Positions 1 through 6,940 of a DNA stretch of 14,717 nt are shown piece after piece. The position numbers and the translations under genes were made by a program. Position 1 is the first letter of the stretch, and each line of letters starts with the position of its first letter. Origin of the DNA: Flavobacteriales bacterium (GTDB lineage Bacteria; Bacteroidota; Bacteroidia; Flavobacteriales; TMED113); NCBI GenBank assembly GCA_002696965.1, contig NZUB01000053.1:4303-19019 (forward strand), written 5' to 3'. The notes under the pieces were generated by a model. That model saw nothing but the letters and a program-made list of their open reading frames with translations, was not told the DNA's origin and did not search any database.

Positions 1-523
1 GACTAGCTATTGTTGATATGGTTGTAGTAATAGATGCGTCAGAGCAACTACATGGTTCTAATTCTAAAGCAGAATTAGCCTGAAAATTTATCTCTGAAAT
101 AACACTTGTGCCATTTACCACAAACACATCTTCGCCTTGAAGCAATGTAATGTCATTTGCCTGGTAATCAATGCCATCTAAATTTAAGTAAAATAACATA
201 GTTTCTCCCGTGGCCATTCCATTGTCTTCACCTGGATCTGCTCCCCAAACTGCGATAGCAATATTAGAGCCATTCATATAATCTTGACCCAGCTCTGTAT
301 AACCAGCACATGTCAAATCACCATCATTATTTTGATAAAAGACTCCTAATAAGGAACCAACTGTTGTAACTACATTATTATTAAATAATGCTGCAGGAGG
401 ACTAGCAATAAATAAAACGGTTGCATTACCAGTTCCGGTTGGTTCTGGATTAGTCCAATTTAGATTTTGTGCCTGAACACATAACGACAATACGCAAAAT
501 AGTATAGTAAATAATTGTTTCAT
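1..523 (-). CDS. Secreted surface protein, N-terminal part (runs off left edge)
   Basis: The reverse strand is open from the ATG at 521-523 to the window edge, giving 174 codons with no stop. The product starts with a clear signal peptide (MKQLFTILFCVLSLCVQAQ), with likely cleavage after AQA or AQ around residue 18. The mature part is rich in Asn, Gly, Thr and Ser, as is usual for Bacteroidota surface proteins. Around residues 55-130 it has a pattern seen in repeated modules of large secreted flavobacterial proteins: LLGVFYQNNDGDLTCAGYTE, then AVWGADPGED and a GE-aromatic stretch. A Cys-rich CSCSD motif follows near residue 155. The C-terminus, where a type IX secretion sorting domain would sit, is outside the window. 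A good -7 box (TAATTTTG on the minus strand, 553-560) lies about 30 bases upstream of the start. Export is well supported. The function is unknown, and the link to type IX secretion is inference. Confidence 0.8.
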   Translation of the reverse strand, partial: MKQLFTILFCVLSLCVQAQNLNWTNPEPTGTGNATVLFIASPPAALFNNNVVTTVGSLLGVFYQNNDGDLTCAGYTELGQDYMNGSNIAIAVWGADPGEDNGMATGETMLFYLNLDGIDYQANDITLLQGEDVFVVNGTSVISEINFQANSALELEPCSCSDASITTTISTIAS

Positions 524-552
524 TTTAATATAGAGTATAATATATGGGTAAA

Positions 553-560
553 CAAAATTA
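553..560 (-). promoter_or_regulatory. Bacteroidota-type -7 box for the 523 (-) gene
   Basis: Read on the minus strand this is TAATTTTG, a full match to the Bacteroidota -7 consensus TAnnTTTG, placed about 30 bases before the ATG at 523. No clean -33 TTTG is visible at the expected 19-20 base spacing. That region is occupied by the inverted repeat at 568-597 instead. Confidence 0.4.
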
Positions 561-567
561 GCTAATT

Positions 568-597
568 TATATTTAATAGTGTGAACTATTAAATATA
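568..597. repeat. Perfect 13-bp inverted repeat with GTGA loop
   Basis: TATATTTAATAGT (568-580), a GTGA spacer (581-584) and ACTATTAAATATA (585-597) form a perfect dyad. It lies between two divergent exported-protein genes, directly upstream of the -7 box of the minus-strand gene, where its -33 element should be. It could be an operator. As plus-strand RNA it would be a hairpin with a GUGA tetraloop. There is no T-run after it on the plus strand, so it is not a typical terminator. Confidence 0.6.
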
Positions 598-687
598 GTT
601 GATTTTATTGATAGCAATTAAATTAAATAATTGACAATCAGATTGTAGTACATTATAACTAAATCAAGTTTTATATGTAATTTTTAA

Positions 688-695
688 TAACTTTG
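688..695 (+). promoter_or_regulatory. -7 box for the 720 (+) gene
   Basis: TAACTTTG matches the Bacteroidota -7 consensus TAnnTTTG exactly. It would start transcription near base 700, leaving a short A-rich leader of about 20 bases before the ATG at 720. The -33 element is not convincing. A smaller dyad (ACAATC-A-GATTGT, 634-646) lies about 40 bases further upstream and could be an activator or repressor site. Confidence 0.45.
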
Positions 696-719
696 CAATA
701 ACTATAAAATAGAAAAAAT

Positions 720-1385
720 ATGAAAAAATATACATTGTTTATAATTATGTTCTTGTTTGTTTACTTGTCTTCAAATGCACAAACAAGAAATGGATTTGGT
801 ATTCATGCTGGTGTAAATACCTCTAGCTTCTATAATATCGATGGTGTTGATGATGATACTGACCCGATGTCAGGATATCAAGTAGGTGTAAGATATAATG
901 CTAAACTTGGTCCTATAGGTTTCAGTCCAGAGATCAATTACACAAGTATGACAGCAGCATCCTCTGCTAATAATGATGTGAGTTTAACATGTAACTATAT
1001 ATCAATACCTCTTTTATTAAAACTTTATGTTTTTGGATTTAATATCCAGCTTGGAGCACAAACTTCTTATTTAATTGGAGGAGATTATACAGAAACAGGC
1101 ACTAGTGGTTCAATAACTGACGATATTTTTTATGAAACCGTTAATGGAACTGAATATTGGTATTTTCAAGAAATAGACATAGCAGGAATCGTGGGAGTAG
1201 GATGGGACACCAAAATGGGCGTATACGCATCATGTAGAGGTGTCTTCTCTTTAAATCCTTTAGAAAATATAAATTTAGGAAATGCTTACCAAGCGGCTCA
1301 GGGACTACCTGATCTGAGTACCGATTATATTAATGAATTAAACCGTTGGGTATCGGTTCAGTTGTTAGTCGGATATAAATTTTAA
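720..1385 (+). CDS. Outer-membrane beta-barrel protein (PorT-like)
   Basis: This encodes a 221-residue exported protein. The signal peptide spans residues 1-20 (MKKYTLFIIMFLFVYLSSNAQ). The mature protein begins with FGIHAGVNTSSF, then GYQVGVRYNAKLGPIGFSPEINY, YISIPLLLKLY and FNIQLGAQTSYL. Alternating hydrophobic strands with Gly and aromatic belts, and a last strand ending in a hydrophobic residue plus Phe (LLVGYKF), are the pattern of small eight-stranded barrels of the PorT/OmpA-like 'outer membrane beta-barrel' family in Bacteroidota. Its location would be the outer membrane. The substrate or role cannot be read from the sequence. The ATG at 720 is preceded by an A-rich leader and gives an intact signal peptide, which supports this start. 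Transcription ends at the strong hairpin at 1398-1436, shared with the convergent ABC-F operon. Confidence 0.8.
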   Translation: MKKYTLFIIMFLFVYLSSNAQTRNGFGIHAGVNTSSFYNIDGVDDDTDPMSGYQVGVRYNAKLGPIGFSPEINYTSMTAASSANNDVSLTCNYISIPLLLKLYVFGFNIQLGAQTSYLIGGDYTETGTSGSITDDIFYETVNGTEYWYFQEIDIAGIVGVGWDTKMGVYASCRGVFSLNPLENINLGNAYQAAQGLPDLSTDYINELNRWVSVQLLVGYKF

Positions 1386-1397
1386 TTAAAAAACTTT

Positions 1398-1436
1398 ATT
1401 TTTATATGGATAGGAATTTCTTGTCCATATAAAAAT
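1398..1436. terminator. Bidirectional intrinsic terminator
   Basis: ATTTTTATATGGA (1398-1410) pairs perfectly with TCCATATAAAAAT (1424-1436). The stem continues inward through G-U wobbles and GA/TC pairs to a loop of about three bases. The arms carry T-runs and A-runs at their bases, so the hairpin can end transcription on both strands. It sits between the convergent genes ending at 1385 (+) and 1440 (-). Confidence 0.8.
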
Positions 1437-1439
1437 AAA

Positions 1440-3395
1440 TTATTGAGAATTTTCTTTTTTTAACTTGTTTAACTTTGCAACGAGTTCAACCCATTCATCC
1501 TCTTTATTAGATATTTTTTTTTGATCTAAATCATAATTTAGATAAAAATCTGGGGACTTTGTTAACTCTTTAAATTTATCGGGATCTGAAAGTTGAAGGT
1601 CTAATTCTTTTTTTTTCTCTTCTAAAAACGAAATTTCTTTTTCAATTTTTGAGATATCTTTTTGAATTTTACGAATTTTTTTGTCGTACTCTTTCCTTTT
1701 TTGATAAGATATTTTTTGCGGACTATCTTTTTTAGAAGTATTTTGTTTTTGTGATTTTAAAGCTTTGTTTAAATCGCCTAAACTACCTAGTTGATTGGCT
1801 TGTAAGAAACTGTTAATGTCTCCTAAGTATTCCTTAATTGCTTTATTTTTAAATTCGAAAATTTTATTTGATAAACCTTGTAAAAAAGATCTATCATGCG
1901 ATATTATAATTAAAGTACCATCAAAATTGATAAGAGCTTTTTTTAAAATATCTTTTGAAATCATATCTAAATGATTAGTCGGCTCATCCATAATTAAAAA
2001 ATTAACTGGGGATAAGAGAAGTGTACAAAGCGAAACTCGTGCTCTCTCTCCACCAGATAAAACACCAATTTTTTTATCTACATCATCTTTTGTAAAAAGA
2101 AAAGATCCCAATATATCTCTTACTTTTAAATTGGTTTCTGTAGTCATTGCCCCCTCAATAGTTTGTAAAATAGTTTTATCCTCATCTAAAAAATCTGATT
2201 GATTTTGTGCATAATAGCCATATTGCACATTGTAACCAAAATGTGTTTTGCCTTCAAATTCTATATCAGATACTATTATTTTGGCTAAAGTGGTTTTACC
2301 TTCTCCATTTTTGCCAACAAATGCTATTTTTTCTCCTTTGTTAATTTCAAGATTTATATTTTTTAAAATCTCCTTATTTCCATAACTTTTAGAAATACTT
2401 TTCATTTTAAATGTTACTTTGCCTGAGTGTGGAGCAGGTGGAAACCTGAAGTGCATTTTTGAAACATCATCCTGTTCAACTTCAATAATATCTAATTTGG
2501 ACAATTTTTTAACTAGAGTTTGAGCGAAGGCTGCTTTATTTTTTTTAGCTCTAAACTTATTAATTAACATTTTGGTTTGCTCAATGTATTTATCTTGATT
2601 TTTTTTCGCTTGTAATTGTTTCTCTTGTCTATCTTTCCTTAAATCTAAATACTTGCTGTAGTTAGCTTTATAATTATTTATTTTAGAAAATGATATTTCA
2701 ATCGTTCTATTAATAATAGCATCTAAAAAATTTCTATCGTGGGAAACCAAAACAATTGCGCCATTATAATTCTGCAACCATTTTTCCAACCATATAATTG
2801 AAATAATATCTAAATGATTGGTTGGTTCATCCAATAATATTATATCTGGGTTTTTTAACAGTATTTTGGCTAATTCTATTCTCATTCTCCAACCACCGCT
2901 AAAATCAGAAGTATGTTTGTCTAAATCTTCTGGTTGAAAACCAAGACCCTTTAAAATTTTATTTATTTGCAGACTAATATCATGTCCCCCCCCCTCTAGT
3001 CTTAAAAGTTCTTCTGTTCTAGATAATTTATTTAATAGATCTAAGTAACTTTTACTGGTATAATCATTTCTACTAGCAATCTCTTCATTTAATTGATTAA
3101 TATCTTTTTTATAAGTCTCTATGTTACTAAAAACTTGTGTCATTTCATCATTTAAAGTATACTTATCTTCAAAATCAATATCTTGCTGTAAGTAACCAAT
3201 AACAGTATTTTTTAAATGTGTGACCTTTCCAGAATTAGGAGTGATCTGATTGGTTAAAAGTCTTAATAAAGTAGATTTACCGGAACCGTTTTTACCGACT
3301 AAGCCAATTTTATCACCACTGTTAATCATGAATGAAATGTCCTCAAAAACGTTTTGAGCGCCAAAATAAAGTGACAAATTATCTATTGAAATCAT
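1440..3395 (-). CDS. ABC-F family ATP-binding protein
   Basis: This is a 651-residue soluble protein with two ABC ATPase domains in tandem and no membrane segments, the layout of the ABC-F family, whose studied members act on the ribosome. Domain 1 has Walker A GKNGSGKST (34-42), signature SGGWRMRIELAK (166-177) and Walker B ILLDEPTNHLD (186-196). Domain 2 has Walker A GKNGEGKTT (361-369), signature LSGGERARVSL (446-456) and Walker B FLIMDEPTNHLD (466-477). The charged linker at about 235-310 is the expected P-site tRNA interaction motif. The C-terminus (about 545-650) is a Lys/Glu-rich coiled coil, as in Uup- or YheS-like members. Both domains look catalytically intact. It is the last gene of the probable operon with the lipoprotein (7 bases upstream) and the Smr protein. 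A nine-G run encodes Gly135-137 (2986-2994). The likely role is translation factor or ribosome protection; the subfamily is uncertain. Confidence 0.93.
   Translation of the reverse strand: MISIDNLSLYFGAQNVFEDISFMINSGDKIGLVGKNGSGKSTLLRLLTNQITPNSGKVTHLKNTVIGYLQQDIDFEDKYTLNDEMTQVFSNIETYKKDINQLNEEIASRNDYTSKSYLDLLNKLSRTEELLRLEGGGHDISLQINKILKGLGFQPEDLDKHTSDFSGGWRMRIELAKILLKNPDIILLDEPTNHLDIISIIWLEKWLQNYNGAIVLVSHDRNFLDAIINRTIEISFSKINNYKANYSKYLDLRKDRQEKQLQAKKNQDKYIEQTKMLINKFRAKKNKAAFAQTLVKKLSKLDIIEVEQDDVSKMHFRFPPAPHSGKVTFKMKSISKSYGNKEILKNINLEINKGEKIAFVGKNGEGKTTLAKIIVSDIEFEGKTHFGYNVQYGYYAQNQSDFLDEDKTILQTIEGAMTTETNLKVRDILGSFLFTKDDVDKKIGVLSGGERARVSLCTLLLSPVNFLIMDEPTNHLDMISKDILKKALINFDGTLIIISHDRSFLQGLSNKIFEFKNKAIKEYLGDINSFLQANQLGSLGDLNKALKSQKQNTSKKDSPQKISYQKRKEYDKKIRKIQKDISKIEKEISFLEEKKKELDLQLSDPDKFKELTKSPDFYLNYDLDQKKISNKEDEWVELVAKLNKLKKENSQ
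2986..2994 (-). repeat. Nine-G homopolymer run inside the ABC-F gene
   Basis: Nine consecutive C on the plus strand (G in the coding strand) encode Gly135-Gly137 within LEGGGHD. It stands out in a window that otherwise uses very little G or C. Loss or gain of one base would shift the frame before the first ABC signature motif and destroy the protein. Confidence 0.9.
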
Positions 3396-3402
3396 ATTTC
3401 AT

Positions 3403-3900
3403 TTATATCCTCTCCCAACGAAGTATATTACCTGCAAGATCTTCACATATAAAAACATTCCAAGATAATTCAATGATTTGTTGAGGACCAAAAGGAAGTA
3501 TTTCAGGATAGATATATGGATTATATCCCTGATTGGGGTTGATAAAGATTAACTTATTTTCGCATATATTAATAGACCATTGACCTATTGGTGTTGGGTT
3601 GGACGCATTAGCTGTATAAACTTCGCAAGTTTTATCACCGTTAAAACCTATATTAACCCATTCTAATACATCATCATATGCACAATCAAAGTTTATAGAA
3701 TTGGAGAACATACAAATTCCATAACTGTCATGTATATCTACTAAATTCCAAGCTCCCGTAAGAGTAGCCTCTTCTGAATTAGAGTATCGACAAGCTTCGT
3801 CTTCATTGCCATAATTACATGCCGTTTCGTCTGTACAGCCCTTATTACAACTAATACAGCATATTGAGAATAATACACAAATTAATATGATTTTTTTCAT
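3403..3900 (-). CDS. Lipocalin-like lipoprotein with a CTDxxACNY motif
   Basis: This encodes a 165-residue lipoprotein. Residues 1-18 form a short signal peptide ending in a lipobox (CISC, lipidated Cys18), followed by Asn-Lys. Directly after it comes GCTDETACNYGNEDEACRYS (21-40), a divergent copy of the GCTDPTACNYNPxAxxDDGSC-type motif that recurs in Bacteroidota secreted proteins. The rest begins LTGAWNLVD (47-55) and continues with IGFNGDKTCEVY and IGQWSI. This resembles the 'lipocalin-like' small lipoproteins whose opening strand has the same G-x-W signature. Twelve Cys residues suggest disulfides in the periplasm or on the surface. It lies between the Smr gene (28 bases) and the ABC-F gene (7 bases) on the same strand. 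The ligand is unknown, and the lipocalin assignment rests on weak pattern similarity. Confidence 0.8.
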   Translation of the reverse strand: MKKIILICVLFSICCISCNKGCTDETACNYGNEDEACRYSNSEEATLTGAWNLVDIHDSYGICMFSNSINFDCAYDDVLEWVNIGFNGDKTCEVYTANASNPTPIGQWSINICENKLIFINPNQGYNPYIYPEILPFGPQQIIELSWNVFICEDLAGNILRWERI

Positions 3901-3928
3901 GCAAAATGTTTTTTTTAAAGATATAAAA

Positions 3929-4177
3929 TTAATTTAATACACTAATATAACCTCTATTATAAAAATCACCATCTAAATAATTAAAACCATGTGACTTAAT
4001 TATATTAATAACAATTTGTTTCATCCTGTTAGAGTTTCCTGTAATAATTTTTAAAGGACACTCCTCTTGATATTTGAATAAATAATCCTCTACCAATTGA
4101 GGAACATCAGCATGTTTAACTCCATGCAGATCAAGTGGCTGAATTTTATTATATTTTTTTTTAAATCTTTTTACCAT
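3929..4177 (-). CDS. Small Smr-domain protein
   Basis: This 82-residue protein consists almost entirely of one Smr (small MutS-related) domain. The first motif LDLHG is at residues 15-19, followed by a helix (VPQLVEDYLFKYQ). A strand and loop LKIITGNS (42-49) stands where the family has ITGxG, then a helix (MKQIVINIIKSHGF) and the closing strand GYISV (76-80). Smr domains are nucleic-acid-binding or nicking modules found at the C-terminus of MutS2 and as stand-alone proteins. This one has a basic N-terminal tail (MVKRFKKKYNK) and nothing else. The central loop is TGNS rather than HGxG, so nuclease activity is uncertain. It is the first gene of the leftward operon, with a promoter candidate at 4188-4219. 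The fold assignment is good; the role is not known. Confidence 0.78.
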   Translation of the reverse strand: MVKRFKKKYNKIQPLDLHGVKHADVPQLVEDYLFKYQEECPLKIITGNSNRMKQIVINIIKSHGFNYLDGDFYNRGYISVLN

Positions 4178-4187
4178 AGCAATTATA

Positions 4188-4219
4188 TAAATTTACCAAT
4201 GTCATCGCAAGATTTCAAA
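4188..4219 (-). promoter_or_regulatory. Promoter candidate for the Smr/lipoprotein/ABC-F operon
   Basis: On the minus strand TTTG (4216-4219) is followed after 20 bases by TAAATTTA (4188-4195), one mismatch from TAnnTTTG. Both elements have the expected Bacteroidota spacing. The drawback is that transcription would start only about 5 bases before the ATG at 4177, giving a nearly leaderless transcript. Confidence 0.35.
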
Positions 4220-4239
4220 ATCAAGAGAATTTTATTTAG

Positions 4240-4252
4240 GTTTACAGTAAAC
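4240..4252. promoter_or_regulatory. Short dyad upstream of the RmuC-like gene
   Basis: GTTTAC-A-GTAAAC is a perfect 6-bp dyad around one central base, 14 bases before the ATG at 4267 and about 20 bases from the -33 element of the divergent operon. It could be an operator acting on either promoter. In such an AT-rich region a 13-base dyad can also arise by chance. Confidence 0.3.
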
Positions 4253-4266
4253 TAAATCTTTAAATA

Positions 4267-5490
4267 ATGAATTACTCCGAAATTCACGAAAAATTAAAAT
4301 CAATTACTGCATCCTCTATTTTTAGTAGATTATTTCGGTGGAGCCGCATTACTTTAAAAATCGGCGAATTATCTAATTTAATTGAAAGCTTAGTGATAAA
4401 TAATTCCCGAATTTCAAATGAACTAGAAAATTTAAAACACAAATTATTAGATTTAGAAACAAATTTCCAAACTGAAAAAAAAATAAATCAAAAATTAGAA
4501 ACAGAAATAGAAATTGTTAAGAATAAGAATGAATTACTAAACCCATTAAAACTTAAAAACACCGAACTACTAACAGAACTAAATAAATTAAAACAAGAAG
4601 AATTAGCCAAAGATGCTAAACGTGATTCATTAATGAATAAATGGGAACAATTTCAAACTAACGCAGAACAAAGAGAAAGAAAAAAAGAGGAAGTCGAAGA
4701 ACAAAAAAGACACGAAAAACAAGAACAAATTAAAAGACAATGGCTGAACCATGAGGAAAATGTAAATAATTTAATTAAAATAATATGTAATGAAAAAGGT
4801 GTTGAGTTTATTGAAAAAGATAAATGGCCATATAAAAAACAACCTGACAATATTATCAAAATTTGTGATGAATACATTGTATTTGATGCTAAAAGTCCGA
4901 GAAATGAAGAATTAGATAATTTCCCAAAATACATCAGAACCCAAGTTGATACACTAGCAAAATATGCACAGCATAAAGATGTAAAAAAGCAATTATTTTT
5001 AGTTATACCTGAAAATGCGTTACATGTAATTCAAAATAAAACTTATGAAGATTCTAACTATTGTGTGCATGTTATTTCACCACAATCTCTAAGAATTACT
5101 ATTTGGTCATTAAAGCAAATTGAACATTATGAATTTGCCGAAAAACTATCTCCAGAAGATAGAGAAAATTTGGCTCGTGCGTTTGCTGGTTCTATGAATT
5201 ATATAAAGCGTGTAATTCAGATTAATTCTGATATGAATGAACATGGTATTGAATTAACTGAAAGAATGCTACAACTAATTTCTAAAAAAAGTTTAAACAG
5301 TATTCGTAACAAGGCATTAGAATATGAAAAGGGGGATATTGTCAATGCCAGTCAACAAAGAGGCGGAAAAGCAATTGATTTAAAAGAAGAAAGCACTAGA
5401 CAAAAAGATATAAAATCTAAAGCTATAAATCATGAGATAATTTCAACTCCCAAATCTTCTAGTAAGAAGATAGATCTTAATAACGATTAG
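4267..5490 (+). CDS. Coiled-coil protein with RmuC-like PD-(D/E)XK nuclease domain
   Basis: This 407-residue protein has no signal peptide or membrane segment and is presumably cytoplasmic. Residues ~35-165 are a long Lys/Glu/Gln-rich coiled coil. Residues ~165-335 resemble the RmuC core: QPDNII (192-197), then IVFDAKSP (204-211), supplying the D-x-K of a PD-(D/E)XK site (Asp207, Lys209, possibly Asp194). These are followed by QVDTLAKYA, KKQLFLVIPENALHVI (240-255) and VISPQSLRITIW (269-280), matching the RmuC order of 'viFiPxE' strand and 'sPxtL' helix. The C-terminal ~60 residues are polar and probably disordered. RmuC proteins limit rearrangements at inverted repeats, but their biochemistry is poorly defined. 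Typical RmuC has an N-terminal membrane anchor; this one does not and is highly divergent. Two barrel-like genes follow (33 and 16 bases apart), possibly co-transcribed. Alternative: another restriction-like coiled-coil family. Confidence 0.65.
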   Translation: MNYSEIHEKLKSITASSIFSRLFRWSRITLKIGELSNLIESLVINNSRISNELENLKHKLLDLETNFQTEKKINQKLETEIEIVKNKNELLNPLKLKNTELLTELNKLKQEELAKDAKRDSLMNKWEQFQTNAEQRERKKEEVEEQKRHEKQEQIKRQWLNHEENVNNLIKIICNEKGVEFIEKDKWPYKKQPDNIIKICDEYIVFDAKSPRNEELDNFPKYIRTQVDTLAKYAQHKDVKKQLFLVIPENALHVIQNKTYEDSNYCVHVISPQSLRITIWSLKQIEHYEFAEKLSPEDRENLARAFAGSMNYIKRVIQINSDMNEHGIELTERMLQLISKKSLNSIRNKALEYEKGDIVNASQQRGGKAIDLKEESTRQKDIKSKAINHEIISTPKSSSKKIDLNND

Positions 5491-5523
5491 CCCAAAAGAA
5501 TTAAGTTTTATATATTTATATAC

Positions 5524-6258
5524 ATGTATAGACTATTATCCATATTGATTTTTATCTTGCCCTCTCTGGCAGTAGCTCAATCTAAAGCCCTACATACTCG
5601 TATATTAATAAATGCTTGGAGCGAATATGATTCATGGACTCATCTTGATCCATTTTATTTAGATGAACCTTTTCAAGATGTTGATAATTTTAGACCTGTC
5701 GACTATGAAGAAAGGCATACATATTTAAATTTAGATTTTGAACAAGCAATCATGCCATCACGATTTGGTATGTGGACTAGCCGAATAAACTTTACTAGAG
5801 GTTGGCACAATAGAAAACATATACAGGATAGTGATTTTGATTTTGAAAATAATTGGCCCATGACACCCTACCAAACTAAGTCCAACTACATCAAATATGC
5901 ATTTGAAATTGTTCATGGTTTCCGCCCAGTAAATATTTGGCCATATATAGGAATAGGCGGAGACTTTCGTATTGACCAAATAACAAGTTCATTTATTTAT
6001 ATTGATAATTGGGATAATGCTGCAGCTGATCCAATTCAATCAATCCCAGTGGATGAAAGAGTAGAAAGAAGATTTAGATATTACGCTGTTGCAGGTATGG
6101 AGATCTACGCAGTACCCCGACTAATTGTTATGCCCTATGTAAAACTTTTCTTTAATGAAATTGATGTAGATGAAAAAATGATGATTAAAGATCGTACTGA
6201 TGAAGCCCAATTTAGACCCGGGATTAAAATACTGTATGCCTTAACGGGTCGACGTTAA
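5524..6258 (+). CDS. Exported protein, probable outer-membrane barrel
   Basis: This encodes a 244-residue exported protein. Its signal peptide (MYRLLSILIFILPSLAVAQ) is probably cleaved after residue 18 or 19. The mature part is rich in Tyr, Trp, Phe and Asp, with alternating patterns typical of beta strands: YLNLDFEQAI, MWTSRINFTRGW, NYIKYAFEIVHGF, IWPYIGIGGDFRID, FRYYAVAGMEIYA and RLIVMPYVKLFF. It ends FRPGIKILYALTGRR, which is less typical because barrels usually end in an aromatic residue. I do not recognise a named family. Its start lies 33 bases after the RmuC-like gene and its end 16 bases before another barrel-like gene, so it is probably transcribed with both. The location would be the outer membrane or periplasm. 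Confidence 0.65.
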   Translation: MYRLLSILIFILPSLAVAQSKALHTRILINAWSEYDSWTHLDPFYLDEPFQDVDNFRPVDYEERHTYLNLDFEQAIMPSRFGMWTSRINFTRGWHNRKHIQDSDFDFENNWPMTPYQTKSNYIKYAFEIVHGFRPVNIWPYIGIGGDFRIDQITSSFIYIDNWDNAAADPIQSIPVDERVERRFRYYAVAGMEIYAVPRLIVMPYVKLFFNEIDVDEKMMIKDRTDEAQFRPGIKILYALTGRR

Positions 6259-6274
6259 AAACATCTAAATTAAT

Positions 6275-6919
6275 ATGAAAAAAATTATACTTTTAATGAT
6301 GCTGATTCCAATACTTGGACTTTCACAAAGATTTGTCATTAGTGGAGGAAGTCAACAAAGTAATGGTAAACAATTGCTTACCATGGGTAATGGAGAATAT
6401 GTACAAGCTCAATATCAAGGTCGAGATAATAGTATCTCACTAGCATATGGACAAAGAGTGCCTCTTCCATTTGGATTTTACGTATTATACATGGGGGCGA
6501 CATATAGCTCTGAACAAACAAATTATGACTTTTCAGAAACTAATCCCACATATGCAAATTACAAATTTAGTGAAGAAGCTATTATTCCATTCATGTCTCT
6601 CAGATATCGTGTGTTAAATATCCCGGATTTATTTTCTGCATATGCAGCACTTGGAACACAAATATACTTATCTCAATTAAATTATAGTTATGAGGAAAAT
6701 ATGTTTGAAGCTATTGACTTAGACTATAATTTCCTCCTTCCGTACCTACAAATAGGTGTAGAGCTACAAACATCATTATTTTCTGTTGAACCATTTATTC
6801 AATATCAAATTGACCCAATATTTTTTGATGATATCAATGAAATTAACTCATCCGATATTGACAATGCTATTTCAAATGCTGGCATAGTGACTGGGGTAAG
6901 CTTTTCATTTCAATTATAA
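6275..6919 (+). CDS. Exported outer-membrane beta-barrel-like protein
   Basis: This encodes a 214-residue exported protein. The signal peptide is MKKIILLMMLIPILGLSQ. Amphipathic strands follow: SISLAYGQRVPLPFGFYVLYMGATYS, IIPFMSLRYRVLN, LFSAYAALGTQIYLSQLNYSY, LPYLQIGVELQTS and LFSVEPFIQYQID. The C-terminus is GIVTGVSFSFQL, an alternating final strand suited to barrel insertion, with Phe two before the end. The size and pattern fit a small barrel of 8-10 strands in the outer membrane. It follows the 5524 gene by 16 bases, so the two are probably one transcription unit and may be related barrels. The specific function cannot be inferred. Confidence 0.7.
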   Translation: MKKIILLMMLIPILGLSQRFVISGGSQQSNGKQLLTMGNGEYVQAQYQGRDNSISLAYGQRVPLPFGFYVLYMGATYSSEQTNYDFSETNPTYANYKFSEEAIIPFMSLRYRVLNIPDLFSAYAALGTQIYLSQLNYSYEENMFEAIDLDYNFLLPYLQIGVELQTSLFSVEPFIQYQIDPIFFDDINEINSSDIDNAISNAGIVTGVSFSFQL

Positions 6920-6940
6920 TTAGATTATAATAATTCTAAT
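6919..6940. terminator. Weak AT-only hairpin between convergent genes
   Basis: ATTAGA (6919-6924) pairs with TCTAAT (6935-6940), with further inner TTAT/ATAA pairing past a bulge. It overlaps the stop codons of the convergent genes at 6919 (+) and 6936 (-). It has no GC pairs beyond one and no clear T-run, so termination here is a guess. Confidence 0.3.

Noticed and set aside
4653..4934. Open frame of 93 codons on the minus strand, hydrophobic and Ser/Phe-rich
   Set aside because: It is the complement of the Lys/Glu-rich coiled coil of the RmuC-like gene; such coils give false hydrophobic antisense frames. No family pattern or promoter supports it.
5758..5979. Minus-strand open frame inside the 5524-6258 gene
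   Set aside because: It has no recognisable features and is antisense to a gene with a clear signal peptide and barrel pattern.
3929..6919. A defence island built around the Smr and RmuC-like genes
   Set aside because: No restriction, toxin, helicase, CRISPR, integrase or phage gene is present, and the neighbours are outer-membrane proteins and an ABC-F ATPase. The evidence is too thin for a system claim.
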